From NCBI RefSeq assembly GCF_901933205.1, contig NC_044574.1:48951609-49015608 (forward strand): 64,000 nt of DNA. The letters are read 5' to 3'. The notes beneath the pieces are model-generated. The model saw only the letters and a list, made by a program, of their open reading frames with translations, did no database searches and was not told the DNA's origin. Positions within the stretch are counted from its first letter, which is position 1; each line of letters opens with the position of its first letter. The position numbers were made by a program, and so were the translations under genes. Origin of the DNA: Camarhynchus parvulus. Lineage: Eukaryota; Chordata; Aves; Passeriformes; Thraupidae. Below are positions 49,173 to 61,242 of this stretch, one piece after another.

Positions 49173-49590
49173 TTTATAATGTCACCTACATAATGCTGCA
49201 TCTCTTCAAAATGCTACTTGAATTTGCTGACATCTCTGCTAAAAAAAATACAACAAAAAATTTGTTGCTAATATGCAATTGGTATCTCTTACAAAAGTCT
49301 GAGGCAGAGAAAAAGAAATGGCAGTGACAATCCTGCAGCAAGAAAGAAGAAACACACTGTAGTTCAGGTTACTATTTTGCTGATGAACAGGAATGATCAC
49401 ATGGAAAGATTACTCTAATTTGATATGGTATATTTGCAAAATATTACTGACCTAGAGATGACAGAGTTAACCTTCAGAGATTCTCCTGAGGCAGTATTTG
49501 ACAATATAAAACTATAAGACTGCGTGAGCTTAAGGAAATTGTACCCATGTGGATGAACACAGTGAGGCGAATCTTCAGAGGAAAATGCAA

Positions 49591-49636
49591 AAATTCTCAA
49601 AAAAAAAAAAAAATTCTCAAAAAAAAAAAAAAAAAA
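49591..49636. repeat. 20-bp tandem: AAATTCTC plus A-run, then poly-A
   Basis: The 20-base unit AAATTCTC followed by twelve A occurs exactly twice (49591-49610, 49611-49630), and the A-run continues to 49636. Slippage or duplication of a poly-A tract is likely; an assembly error in the homopolymer is also possible. Confidence 0.85.
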
Positions 49637-52054
49637 GACTCATTCACATTAAAATAGCTGGGGGTTGAAGCTTTCAGATCCATTAGCTGGTGCTAAAGAT
49701 CTCAGTTACAGAGGTTGGATATCACATCTTGGAAATACAGGAGGCAGATGATAGATACAGACGCAGAAAATGAAACCAACTATCCTTTCCTGTCCTTGTG
49801 CTATTGAGTTTCTCAGCTCTCCTGTAGTTACACATTGAGCACACGTGCTGAGAAGTATGGGGCTGCTAATACAATTATATCAATGTCTGTCTGCGCCAAT
49901 CTTTCTCTCAGAGACAAATCTTTCTCTGCATCACTGATCAAGGCTTCCAAACATATATTTGACCTAACAAGAAATTCACACCGAAGTGTTCTGGCAGACT
50001 ACAGAAATATACTTCAGATTAAAGATGGCATAAAGTATTCACTGTAAGGGAAGCTGCTTTATGTCATCCATCTAGTGGATAAAGCAGATGAGGAGATCTA
50101 TGTTTGCTGAGAGAACACATCAGGCCTGTTAGACCAATAACAGGAACTGACACCAGCCTCACAGCTATCAGGGGGGATTCCCAAATTGGTGACAGTCAAA
50201 CATTGATTTCCCCCTTTTTGACGCCTGTCTGCTTCCATACCTTATGTTCTAAAATTTACAGCCACGATGCAGCAGGAAGAAAAAGTCTCAGGACTGGTCA
50301 CAGTTTTATCATCCAAGAGAATGTTGGCACCAAGGTAGATCTAGCTGGAAGGAGTACCTCTCACACTGGAGCTAGGCAGGGCCCCAGGAGACAGGAATGT
50401 AAGCACAGCACCTAAGGCTGCCTCCCACCTGCTCAGCATCCTCTTTCCACTAACCAGGGGGGTGCAGGAGAGAAGTAGATCTCAGGAAGGAAAATGAGAC
50501 TACCAGGAGAAAATGTGAATTGCATAGGGCACCCTTGTCACTTTTCTGTGTGCACCCAGAAGCACGAAGAGGAAGCTGGAAGACAGGTTGAGGTGACACC
50601 AGGGTTTCCTGTGGGAAAAACCAGGCAAAAGCCAGAAGTGTCTGCAGGGAGATGTTTCCTCCCCAAGACTGAACTACCTATGCTACTTACAGCTTGGCAA
50701 ATTGTTCCTGAGAGCTAGAGACTCACAGAAACACGCTGCACTTTGCTAACACAAAGGGGCTTACATGGTTATAGGCCAAGTCCTGACTTAGTGCAAAGCA
50801 AGCTCACCTAATAAAGGGGATCTAGATTGGTATTTTCTGAGATGAATGTATCTACTTTTTAGCAATGGGCAAAGAGAAAGGAAATATATCAATTAAGCAC
50901 AAAAATAAACCTAATTAGAAAACAAGAGGTTATTTTTAATTTCAATCTTTTCTAATTTATATATCTTATTTAAGTAAATTAAATTCAACTAAACTCATTT
51001 AAAAATATAATCAGATTCCAAGAGCCATCTTCCAGCATGTACCAACCAAACAGATGGAGGATTCTTCACAAAGAAAGACAGTACAAGTAATTTTTACTTG
51101 AACTAACTGCTCTGGTATTACTATCAATTAACAGAAAGACATCCAGGGAACTCAGTGCTGGCAGTATTGCAAATGCAGCCTAGAACATGATTCTGCTGGC
51201 TTGGCTAAAATTGTTAGCCTTCATTCTGACTCCCGTGCTGACAGGTGTGGAGATGTGAGCTTATGGGTCATAATATGGGACTGAACCAAAAAAAAGTAGA
51301 TTAATTGTTTGGCTCTGCAATGGACCTGCTGTGGGAGCCAAGCGGAGGTCATTTAATCAGACTGTGAATCCAGGATATCATCTGTGATTTTTTTCCACCT
51401 CTGCCTTCTAGTTTGTTGAGCTATGAGCAGTTTGACTGACAAGCTCCCACTGTGAGTCTGGATTCCACCTAATGCAATGAGTCTTCAACCCAGAAAAAAG
51501 CCTCTAGAACAGCAGGAGCCCCTCAGATGATAAAAACTCATTATCTTCTTGGTTTTGCATCAAAAAGATAAGCATTTGCCGTTTCTTGGAAAGGTTTCAT
51601 GACTGTCAGTTGCTACATGCTTCCATCGTGTTTAATATTATGGTTAGTGTCAGTCATAGAAGGAGTGTGGATTTATGGTAGCACATAAGAGAGAGAAACT
51701 GCATAGATGCAAACTGGAAAATGAGCAGCTCAGGCTAGAGAAAGGGAATAATCTAAAAAGCTGTTTAAGATAATGTGACCAACATTGGTATGGCAGTAGC
51801 AGAAAATGGCTCTCCAGCTGCTGGAAGATGGGGCTGGATTACATGTCTTAAAGCAAGCACCCACTCGGACTCTCCTCCCCCCTGGCAGGAGTTCCACAGG
51901 CAGCCCTGGCCCAGTGTGCTGCACACACCAATAATTCAGCGATGAGAGGGTCGAACACAAAACCTACCAGATGGAGCACAGGAATTCTCCTCGTTCTAAT
52001 CAGAGCAACATGGAACATCTTAATTTGTTAAAAGTGAAGAACAAAAAAAAAAAA

Positions 52055-52092
52055 GGGGGCCGGAAAGGGGAAAAGGGGCTCTCTATATAGAG
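52055..52092. other. G-rich tract next to a TATATA palindrome
   Basis: A run of 12 A is followed by four G-runs (5, 2, 4 and 4 G; 52055-52078), which could form a two-layer G-quadruplex. Directly after it comes CTCTATATAGAG (52081-52092), a perfect 12-bp palindrome containing a TATA-box-like core. No exon is visible within reach, so a promoter is not claimed. Confidence 0.4.
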
Positions 52093-52324
52093 GGGACATG
52101 CCTGCTGACTCTTAGGGTGACCATAAATATCTTCAAGTGCACATAAGGTTAAGAAACAGTGACCTGATCTTACAAGCATGGGAAGGTCACTGCTGAGCAA
52201 AGTCTTTCCCTGGTGAGGAAAATGCAATATTAAAAGTGTTCCAATCCTGCACCATTTGCAGTGGATCTGAATGAAGGAAGCAATGAGTTTGTTCTTTAGG
52301 AGGAATAATCACAAAGCAGCAAAT

Positions 52325-52515
52325 GGCTAGAAGTCAATATTTATTAAACTGCAAGCCGGTTGTATTTTACAAGTGCCAAAAGTGAGAGCATTATTATAAG
52401 ATCTGATAAATCAAAGCACGGAGAGTAAACACACTGTGTAAGCTACAATTATATGCCTCTGCAAGATCAATAATTCAAGAGGTTTCATCCACATTATGCA
52501 TGATGGCCTATGGGA
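52325..52515. promoter_or_regulatory. Candidate conserved noncoding block
   Basis: Unbiased complex sequence with CAATATTTATTAAACTG, AAGCCGGTTGTATTTTAC, GATCTGATAAATC, GCTACAATTATATGCC and CACATTATGCATGATGG. No ORF or repeat is seen. Confidence 0.24.
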
Positions 52516-53569
52516 AGTTGGCCTCTGGAGAGTGCTTGCTTGGACTGAGAACAGATGCAGGGGCTTTTGAAGAATTTCTGTCTCCAAATTTCAAGCAGTT
52601 GACTATCCCACTTTCAGAAATGCAGAAGCAATAAAATTATCTGTAGTGGGTGGGAGGGCAGCTATTTCTCTAGCGCTAATACCTAGTGTGGAAATCTCTC
52701 CAGGGATGGTTCAGACACGCACACCAACAAGAGTTTCATGAAGTGCTTACCTCCCCAGGGAATGCTGTGCAGTCAGGATCTGCCTGGTGCTAATTAAGAA
52801 ACAACAATGTACGTGAAGGACCACGCTTTAGGTGGTGGCACTGAAGTGCCCTCCTCAACAAAAGGAGCTTAGCAGAAGTGCTCTCCTCACTCTTGCCACA
52901 GACTACTCCCAGCACAGCATCTGACTGATCAATGCAAACTTTAGGCAAACCATCATGCTGGTTTCTCTCTCACATGAGATGTGCAGGCTCAGTGTATCAC
53001 ACGGAGCAGAGGAGGAAGGGAAAGAACCTCCCCTCTTTCTCTTCTGGGCAGCACCATCTGCAGAGGCAATGGCAGATACCTCTAGCCAGCCAGCCAGCCC
53101 TACAGAGAACCTTGGGGAGTGGGGGGAGAGAACTGGTATTGTGAAGAACCATTGAGAGACTGCTCTTCAGTTCTCCCACTGTGCTATGAAACTCACTTCT
53201 CATGTCAGCAGCAAAACTTGCCAGCATTTTGTTTTAAACAGGTTATTCTGGTGTCTCTCTGTTGATGTAAATACTGCTGTGAAGCCCTACAAGTCACTCT
53301 CTTGCACTGTGCATAATCAATATCACTCCTTTTTGCCCTCCTTGGGAGAGCAGTTGTATTTTTCTGAGGAACGCTTTCAAACACAGAGACTCTTTGACCT
53401 TTACCATCTATCCAAGGCCTGTTTATTTCTGAGCCTTCTTGTTTAGGAGGGTACCTGCCTTGCTGTGACTCACTTACAGTCTGCTGGAGTAGCCTCCATG
53501 CTGAGTCTACTGATTAGCCAAAGATTCATTTATCAGCAGATGAGGTTATGAGGTTGTCTTAGCTACACT

Positions 53570-53990
53570 CCCCAGCAACCTGCTTGATACTGATTTCATT
53601 TGCAGTAATAGTACCATAAAGTAAACGGCCTTGCCTTTGTTATTTGCTTTAAAGTAATCAATGCAGTGTGCAGCTCATTCACTCTGAGGCTTAATCAAAT
53701 TAACTATATTTGTTCCCCACTTATTGCTATAGATTTCAGTCCTAATTAAGCTCCTAATCCATGAAGCTGTTTTCTTTCTGGGATACCATGGGAAAAGCTG
53801 TTCCCACCTCCTCCCCACTCTCCCTCATCCAGGGTTATGTCACTTGGAAAGCTGTTTCCTTAAAGAAGATGCAGTTACTCCTGCTATCGAGTTGCCAAAT
53901 CTCAATATCATTGAGATTCTAATTAAAAATCTAAATAATTTGAAAAGGGCTAAATAAATAACTCCAGAAGGGTAGTCAGTTAGTTGAGCT
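53570..53990. promoter_or_regulatory. Candidate conserved noncoding element
   Basis: A long stretch with AAAGTAAACGGCC, CTTTGTTATTTGC (forkhead/SOX-like), TAAAGTAATCAATGC, GGCTTAATCAAATTAAC, TCCTAATTAAGCTCC, CTCAATATCATTGAG (an interrupted palindrome) and TTCTAATTAAAAATC. It is followed within 20 bases by an 18-bp palindrome. Confidence 0.28.
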
Positions 53991-54001
53991 TGTCAGAAAT
54001 A

Positions 54002-54019
54002 TGTTGGCATATGCCAACA
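54002..54019. promoter_or_regulatory. Perfect 18-bp palindrome, NFI-like
   Basis: TGTTGGCATATGCCAACA equals its own reverse complement across all 18 bases. It holds TTGGC and GCCAA half-sites, as in nuclear factor I sites, but spaced by four rather than the usual five bases, with CATATG (an E-box) in the centre. The palindrome is seen directly; binding is inference. Confidence 0.45.
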
Positions 54020-57000
54020 CAGAATCTCGTTTTCTAAGGATGGCTTAGTTTTTAGGGAAACTTCAGCAATGTCTTTATAAAACCAGATTGCTTCAAGAGG
54101 CAGTAATTCCCTCTAGTTGGGGATACTGTGATTTTGTAAAGAAACTGGAGGCATGCTTTCTTCTTTTTAGTTTAGTAATCCTCCATCAAAACTTCAAAAC
54201 TTTTTATTCTACTTAATTACATTTGACAGAAGGATGGACACTTCAAAAAATACTGTTTTCATGCAGTTGTTGGAAACAGCTGAACAGGGAGGTGAGAGAC
54301 CCAAGCAAAGAGCAAAAGTGTATATGGATGGGTTTAACCACATCCTTCATAGACAACAGAAAACAAGGGGACAGAGTTGTAAAGAGTCAGAAGGACCCAC
54401 CAACTCTCTGCCATACTCATTGCTGCTACCAGCACATAAACAATCTGCTTCCTATCTATTCTCACACTGGCACTACCCACAGCCTCAGCCCTGCAGAGAA
54501 CTGGACTCCTCTGCCAAGGATTGAAAACTTTCAATTCTTGCTGAAGTTGCTCTTCATGTTTTATTTCCAAAATGGCCCCATATTTTAAAAACTCAGTATT
54601 TTTTTCCTGTGGTTTTGCTGGATCAAAAGATTTTGGACCCAACCACAGTTTAATGGGTAATTTTGGTCCTCTGATATAAGGTTGTTTAATGCAGGAAGAT
54701 TTTTCTCAGAAAGAAATTTTCTGTAGTAGATAAGTTTAAGGCTGTGCTCAAGACCAATAATTAATGTTTGAAACAATGACTACTCCTATTAATACAGTCG
54801 TGAAACAACCCAGGGAGACAAACAGCAACTATGATTTGTTGTAAACAACTGCTTCTTTGAGAAACCCTAGCCATCGACACCTCACAAAATCACATCATTT
54901 CAAACCTGCCCAAGAAAAAGCAAATATCACCATTTTTCCAGTTAATTTCTCAGGATTGTTCAGTTAAGCATAACAATTATCAACCATGTCTTGATATTTT
55001 GCTTAAGAAAATTATGTTTAAATGGTTTAAATGAAATACTGAAAAATTAAGATGAATAGGAACAGGGGATTATTAGCTTTTTTTGTTTAAATCAGAGAAT
55101 ATTTTTTTTCCTAGCTGTATTTTTGAAAGGCAGGAGAACAGTACAGCAGGGACATTATTCAATGTCACTTGTGAAAATTCTTCTTGAAAATATTTAGATA
55201 TTATGCCTCCTACCCAGGAAGTCCCATTTATTTAAATTATGCATTTCTATATTAGCTAAAATCTTGCCACCACTAAATTTTACCTATGCCAGCTAATGCA
55301 AATGCTACAAAAAGAGGTTTGAGTACATCTGCAGTCACTGAGGCATCAAAGGAGCAAATAAGAACTTGGGTAGTCATGCTGCTTGGAGGCTTTTCTGCTC
55401 ACAGTTTAAGTAGGATTAAAATAGAATGGACTGTTACTCACAAAACTCAGGCACACAAGTACATATCTGCATGCTTTCACTTTTATGAGAACTGCAGAGT
55501 TGATGGAGGGAACTCCAGCATGCCCTGACTGAAAACGTCTGGTTACACACATGTCTAAAGCTTTCCCATATAGCGATCACAATGCATAAACTGGCCAAGC
55601 AGAGGATATTAGGATGAGGGATTTTTGATTCAACAGCCTCATTTGCCATAAGTATAACTGCAGCTGAGACTCCCCAGAGGCAGCAGCATTTCAGAGAGGC
55701 ATCCCTGATTTGGGCACACGAGCCAGAAGCACGCTGCTGTCACAGCTCTGTTACCATTACTGCTTTCTGTGGTGACTTTGGGTGAGCACCATCTGCAGTG
55801 TGCACACACACGTGGACAGCACTGCCAGCACCCACCATCCTGCCTGCAGAGCAAAGGGATGGATCCTGATTGATTTCAAGCACTTCTAAGTATTCATACG
55901 AAACATTACTACCTCAAGTCTAACGTTTTAAAACTTGGATGCTTTAAATTAAGCCATTAAATCCATACTTACTCAATGCATAAGTGTCCTGAATTCCTGA
56001 ACAGCTCTCTAAATCAAATCTTTCCCAGATCAAATCAATCATTTAAAGACTTTTTTTTTAAAGTCTCAGCAGGTGACTTTCCAGGGAAACCTGTGGAGCC
56101 ACTGAGTTTGAAGTGTCATTAGAAGAGATGTTTTTCTCTCAAAAGCTGCCAGGTTTAAGGGCAGTCCCGCCTCAATGAGAGTCTGGGGTAAACAGGACTC
56201 AAATCCCTGCTGCAGACCCACTCTACTCCCCAGGAACCCCATACCACTTTCATTCCTGACAGATGCAGAATCTCTGCTACTTTTCAATGAACTTCCTAGA
56301 GAAAGAAAGAATTATGATGTTTTCCTCTTCTTTGCCCTAACCATTACACACAGCGTGACAGTATTTCACAGTGGTGCAAGAGTGAAATGGAGCATATTCC
56401 TGTGAAGTGCTCCATTAAGCAACAGCAGAAAATTAAAAGGTACTACAAAGTGATCAGAAGTGACTCACTGTCTCCTCTTGGCTAGAAAAAACAAAGTTTT
56501 GAGGGAAAAAGAGAGGAATCATGAAGCAGGTACAATAATTGTGAAACTTATCAAAGGAGAAATGGCAAGGGATTCTTCAGACTTCATACCAAACCTGGCA
56601 ATGGGACTGGAAATCATGTTAGAAAAGTCAAAAACCAGATTTTGTATGGTGAAGTAAAAAATCTGAACCTCTCACTCATTTACCCCAATCTATGTTTATC
56701 TCCCCAAAGGCTCAAGTTTGGCCTCTTGCATCTTGCTACCTCTGCTCTCCTTGTCTGCCTCACTGAGAGAGGTGACACTTCAATCCCAGTGAAGGCACCT
56801 CGAGTTAACAGAGACAACCACACTCCCCACTGCAAACATCCACAATTATGAAGGATGAAGGCACTCGGATGGTTACTGATGAAGGCATTTTCGGAGAGTT
56901 ACTGACAGAGTAGGGCTAGCATCAGTCAGCAAGAAATGTACCGTTCTGGAAATACTGCACGTGATACAAATGAAAAGGCATGTCAACACACAGAATAACT

Positions 57001-57552
57001 TCAGAATAAAAAAAATCCTCCCCAAACTACTGCAGAGCTTTCTGAACCTGAGCAAGGTAAGTATGGATCAGGGGCTATTTCCCATGCCAAGGAGAGAGAT
57101 ATTTACTCTGTAAAACCAAGCCAGAAAAGAACTTTCAGACACAAGTGATCCTCAAAGCCAGCCCTCCTCTTCTACACGACAGCTAATGCTGATCTACTCA
57201 GTCCCAGCGCCACAATGCAGACACCACACCAGCACACAGACTGAGCACAGCCCTCAGAAAGCTGTGCACTGAAGGGGCAATCAGACCATCTGCAAGGCAC
57301 AACCAAAGCACCTGGTCTTGGTCACCTTTGCCCAAAACACTCTGCATAAAGCTTTGATAGCACCTATCTGAGAGCTATACATTCTTAGCCGGGGACTCTA
57401 CTTGGTAACACCAGATTAGGTAACACCATTTTTTAGGCACTGCAGAATAAGAAGCAGTAATTTCATGCTATTCCAAGGACTGACAGACAGCACTGTGAAA
57501 ATGCAGCCCTGCAGCTTTTCTGCACAGGACTTTGAGCTCTTTTCTGCAGCAA
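54020..57552. other. No gene seen
   Basis: Ordinary noncoding sequence up to the CR1 3' end. ORFs of 121 codons (54223-54588, plus) and 102 codons (54334-54642, minus) oppose each other, and neither is recognisable. Confidence 0.68.
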
Positions 57553-58400
57553 GATCATAAAATGGTTTGGGTTGGAAGGGACCTGTAAAGATCATCTAAC
57601 GCAATCGCCTTGCAATGAGCAGGAACATTTTCAACTAACACAGTTTGCTCAGAACCTCACCCAGCCTGGCCTCGAATACTTCCAGGGATGGGGCATCCAC
57701 CATCTCTTTTGGCAACATGTCCTAGTGCCCCCCCCATTGTAAAAAAAATTCTTCTTGCTTCTACCCTGAATCTACCCTCTTTCAGTTTAAAGCTGCTACA
57801 CTTGTCCTTTCACTACATCATTTTTTATGAAGTTTGACACCTTTCTTGTATGCTCCCTGTAGGTACTGGAAGGCTGCTATAAGATTTTCCTGGAACATTC
57901 TCTTTCCAGATTGAATAACCCCAACCCTTTCAGCCTTCCCTCATAGGAGAGGTGCTCCAGCACTCAGATCATTTATGTGGCCCTCCTCTGGACTCAATCA
58001 GTAGATGTCCATGTGATTCTTGTGTTGGGGACCCCAGAGCTGGATGCAGCACCCCAGTGGGGTCTCACCAAAGCAAAGGGGCAGAATCCCCTCCCTCACC
58101 CTGCTGACCACACTGCTTTTGGTACAGCCCGGGTTATAATTTGCTTACTGGGCTGGAAGTGCGTACTGTTGGATCATGTCCAGGTTTTCATCCCTCAGCA
58201 CCCCCAGTTCCTTCTCAGCAGGGCAGCTCTTGATCCGTTCATGCCCCGGCCAGGTGGGGACCGAGGGCTGTCTCAGCCCAGGTGCCACACCCTGCACTTG
58301 GCCCTGTTCAGCCCCAGGAAGTGCACATTTCTTGAGCTTGTTCAGGCCCCTCTGGATGGCATCCCAATGCGTAAAGATCCATAAAGCCACTCTGTTAGCC
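57553..58400 (-). mobile_element. CR1 LINE, 5'-truncated, decayed, avian type
   Basis: Read on the minus strand this is the 3' part of a chicken-repeat-1 non-LTR retrotransposon. Its 3' end is at the low coordinate, where the plus strand shows ATCATAAAATGG followed by GGGTTGGAAGGGACC, the reverse complement of the avian CR1 tail. Upstream (about 57660-58400) lies the C-terminal part of the reverse-transcriptase ORF2. In the minus-strand frame open from 58429 to 58145 the words CPAEKELGVLRDENLDM and DAIQRGLNKLKK are recognisable as CR1 ORF2. Frame changes and stops break the rest, so the copy is dead. The 5' edge is uncertain, between about 58390 and 58440; the sequence beyond it no longer reads as CR1. 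5' truncation is usual for CR1. The 135-codon plus-strand ORF at 57977-58384 is only antisense to this element. Confidence 0.93.
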
Positions 58401-60729
58401 TGTTCCAACGAGGTTTGTGGCACCAACACATGCCTACTTCAATGGGCCTGCAACCATTAATGGCATGAAATCCTCTGTCAGCTCCTGAAGCTCCCCCTCC
58501 GCTCTTCATGGTTGTTACAGCATCAGAAGGAATGGGGATCAGGAGCACGAGAGGGATGCTCTGAATTGAAATTCCTGCTATCCCTGCTGAGCATTGGCAT
58601 ATGCACACTTGCATGGACTCCCTGCCTTCCTGCACCTTTTTCTTCTTTTTTCATATCTGTCAGCTGAACTAAAGATCCAAATGTGAAATGGAGCACTTGG
58701 GAAAATTATGTGGGTTTGTGGTACTCCCTGGAGGGCTCTGGGTCTGTGAAGCAATGAATGGATTATAATGAGTCATAAATATAGTACTTTCATCAGTGAC
58801 AGGATCCTATTCTGCTATTCATACAATATAAAGGCAAACTGCCCATTTTCTCCAGATCAGTAATCTGAAATCTCAAAGAGGGAAAGAAAAATAAAGAGAA
58901 AATATCTCTAGGTACAAATTAAGCAGACAAATTTGCAAGACAACATACTTAGCAGTATGTTTTTGAACTTTGGATAAGAAAAACAGGTGTGATTGTCTTT
59001 TAATTATTTTGAAATGTAATTCCGGAACAGCTAGATCGGAACAGAAGCACCATATTCAGGAGAGGAAATGAGGCTGCAGCTGTACTGATGATCACTCCTC
59101 ATTTTTGTGACCCCTTTGGATCATTTCTGCTGTAAAGCACATCTTCAAATGCCATTGCAGGTTTTACAAATTAGATCTGTCCACAAAAACCACTGTCCAT
59201 CCAGAAGAGGTGAGCCTTTCTTCCTCCATGTGAGCCACCTCACATTGCAAACAGCTGAGCTCTGGCTCACCTGCTCAGCCACAACGCTCCCACTGCCTCC
59301 TCGCTTGCTTCTGCTAATGATACCTGCTTCCATTACTCTGACAGCATGCTTAACACAGAGATCTTTTGTATCCAAGCTGGTAAGTAACCAGCTTCCAGCC
59401 TGCCTGCTGCACTCTGGGCCTGGAAAAAACTGTCAGTCATCCTCCTTTAAAGCAGCATTTGCATAAACCAGATGGACCATTCCTTCTCTGAAATCACACC
59501 CACGGATTGTATCCATTGCACATGGCAAGTTTACATGGGTTAAATTGAATGACAGGAGACAGATTGCTGATTTCCAGTAATTACATGGGCCATCTTCCAT
59601 GTTCCTGTTTTCTGCATAAAAGAGGAACACACATTTCATATTTCAGGCTGGAAAAAGTCCTGCCGTGGTTGTCCTCACTGCAGCCTGGTTCTAGTGCTGA
59701 GTCCTTCAATGTCCCTGCAAAACACTGATGTAAAGAGCAAATAAAGAACAGGGTATCACATGCCTGCAAGTGCACACCACTGTTTGCAGCAGTTCCCAAA
59801 AAAGGCCAAAGGATTTCTTCGCTGCCCAGACCACACAGAGGTAGCAGGTATTTGCAATATTAAGCACAAACACATTCTGGATCAGTTCAGTGCCTTTATA
59901 AGAGGGATGTAACACAGGGATTTAGGGGCATTGAGTGAAGAGAGTATAAGACATGCAAGATGACAGCAAGGACTAACTTTTCTGAGCTTTGGATTAGTGC
60001 AGCATGCACCTATGGAGACTTTTAGATTAAAATATGAACAAAAAATGTGGGAGAAGCATATATATTGAATCAGTGGAGTTTGTCTGCACTCTATGAGCAC
60101 TAATAAGCACACAGCTCTAGTAGAGCACTGAGCAGAGATATGAATGCCAACACGTTTCCAAGGCTGAGAAGGAAAGATTCCTTCTTGATGTTCTTCCCAG
60201 CTGTTGCTAAGAAGTTTTGTTGGATTTTTTTCCCCCTGTATTTGCCAAGAGACCTTTCTTGCAAATTTGCATATGGATATTACCCACTTAAATTGGAAGA
60301 GAAGGAAGAGAAATCACGGCTCAAGTGAGAGGATTCTCTGGTACTAACATAACTAAAAGAAAACAAGTAGCATCAATAAAAAGAAGTGGCTGAGATTTTT
60401 TCCAAAGTAGGAGGCTACAGTCACTTGTTTTCTCTTTAATGAAGACTGCTCAAAGCAGTGTCAAAAATCAGGTTACTTATTTTGGTATTTCAGTCCATCC
60501 AAACAGGAATTGAAGACAGACTCAACCAAGCAAAAAATGAAGCACATGAATATTCCCATGTGCTTTGTACTTCTGAATTTCCCCTACACCCTGCAGTGTC
60601 CATTTTCATATAAAATGTTTACACTTACATTAGAATAGCAAACCCAGACTTTCTTTCCTACTGACATGGTTTTTTCAATTTTCACTTTCATTTCCAGTAA
60701 AGTTTCCATTTCCAAAATAACTTAAAGAT

Positions 60730-60789
60730 TTCCCCCCTTCCTTCTACAATTTCCTCTTTCTTTCTTTTTTCTTGTTTTTTTTTTTTTTG
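60730..60789. repeat. Pyrimidine-rich tract
   Basis: C/T-rich sequence of about 60 bases ending in a T14 run. It resembles a long polypyrimidine tract, but no convincing exon follows it. Confidence 0.7.
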
Positions 60790-61162
60790 TCTGTGCTTGT
60801 CTGTAATTTTAGACTGCAATTCCAACAGCAACCCCCTGCTTCCTTGCAAGGACTTTCAAAAACCTTGAAAGACTTATGCATCCAACTCCCAGACACATAA
60901 CTTGTTAAAGCATCGCTGAAAGTCCCAGCCCATATGGAAAGCAAAAACAGTTTTCCAGAAGCAGACTGATGATCCAGCAGAAGGCCAGTTTTCCACGATT
61001 TGCAGCCATCAGTGGCTCCCTGTTCTGTAACTAGCTCCACATGTGGGCATTCCCATAGGCTCCAAGAGAGCTGCTCATAGCTTGAAGTTAACAATAATTA
61101 TGCAGATCTTACAGAGCATCTCCTCTCTTTCCATCTCTGAGAGATATTATTAAGAGGTCAAT

Positions 61163-61242
61163 ACTTTTATTCCTGGTGTACAGGTGAAGAAATTGGAGGT
61201 GATATGACTGGGCCAACCTGAATGGCAGAGCCAGGAATAAAT
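61163..61242 (-). mobile_element. Probable MIR-like SINE remnant
   Basis: Antisense MIR order is visible on the plus strand: TTATTCCTGGTGTACAGGTG, AAGAAATTGGAGGTGATATG, ACTGGGCCAACCTGAATGGC, AGAGCCAGGAATA. Compare antisense MIR: TTATCCCCATTTTACAGATGAGGAAACTGAGG, then CAAGGTCAC, then GGCAGAGCCGGGATT. This is one of the more convincing old SINE matches in the window. Confidence 0.5.

Larger units (their letters stand above)
49173..52324. other. No gene seen
   Basis: Contains the 49591 tandem and the G-rich tract at 52055. Two plus-strand ORFs in sequence (50104-50415, 103 codons; 50494-50718, 74 codons) lie in a slightly G+C-richer patch. I looked there for a retroelement or split gene and recognised nothing. 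Confidence 0.66.

Noticed and set aside
50104..50718. Two consecutive plus-strand ORFs suspected to be a degenerate retroelement
   Set aside because: I found no reverse transcriptase, gag, integrase or LTR-like ends, and the two frames show no family resemblance.
57977..58384. 135-codon plus-strand ORF
   Set aside because: It is the antisense of a CR1 LINE ORF2 fragment, so its length reflects the repeat and not a gene.
58145..58429. 94-codon minus-strand ORF as a possible gene
   Set aside because: It contains clear CR1 ORF2 words and is a broken transposon piece. It is annotated as part of the mobile element.
60730..60830. Polypyrimidine tract as a 3' splice site
   Set aside because: No good AG with an open, recognisable exon follows it; the tract is better explained as low-complexity sequence.
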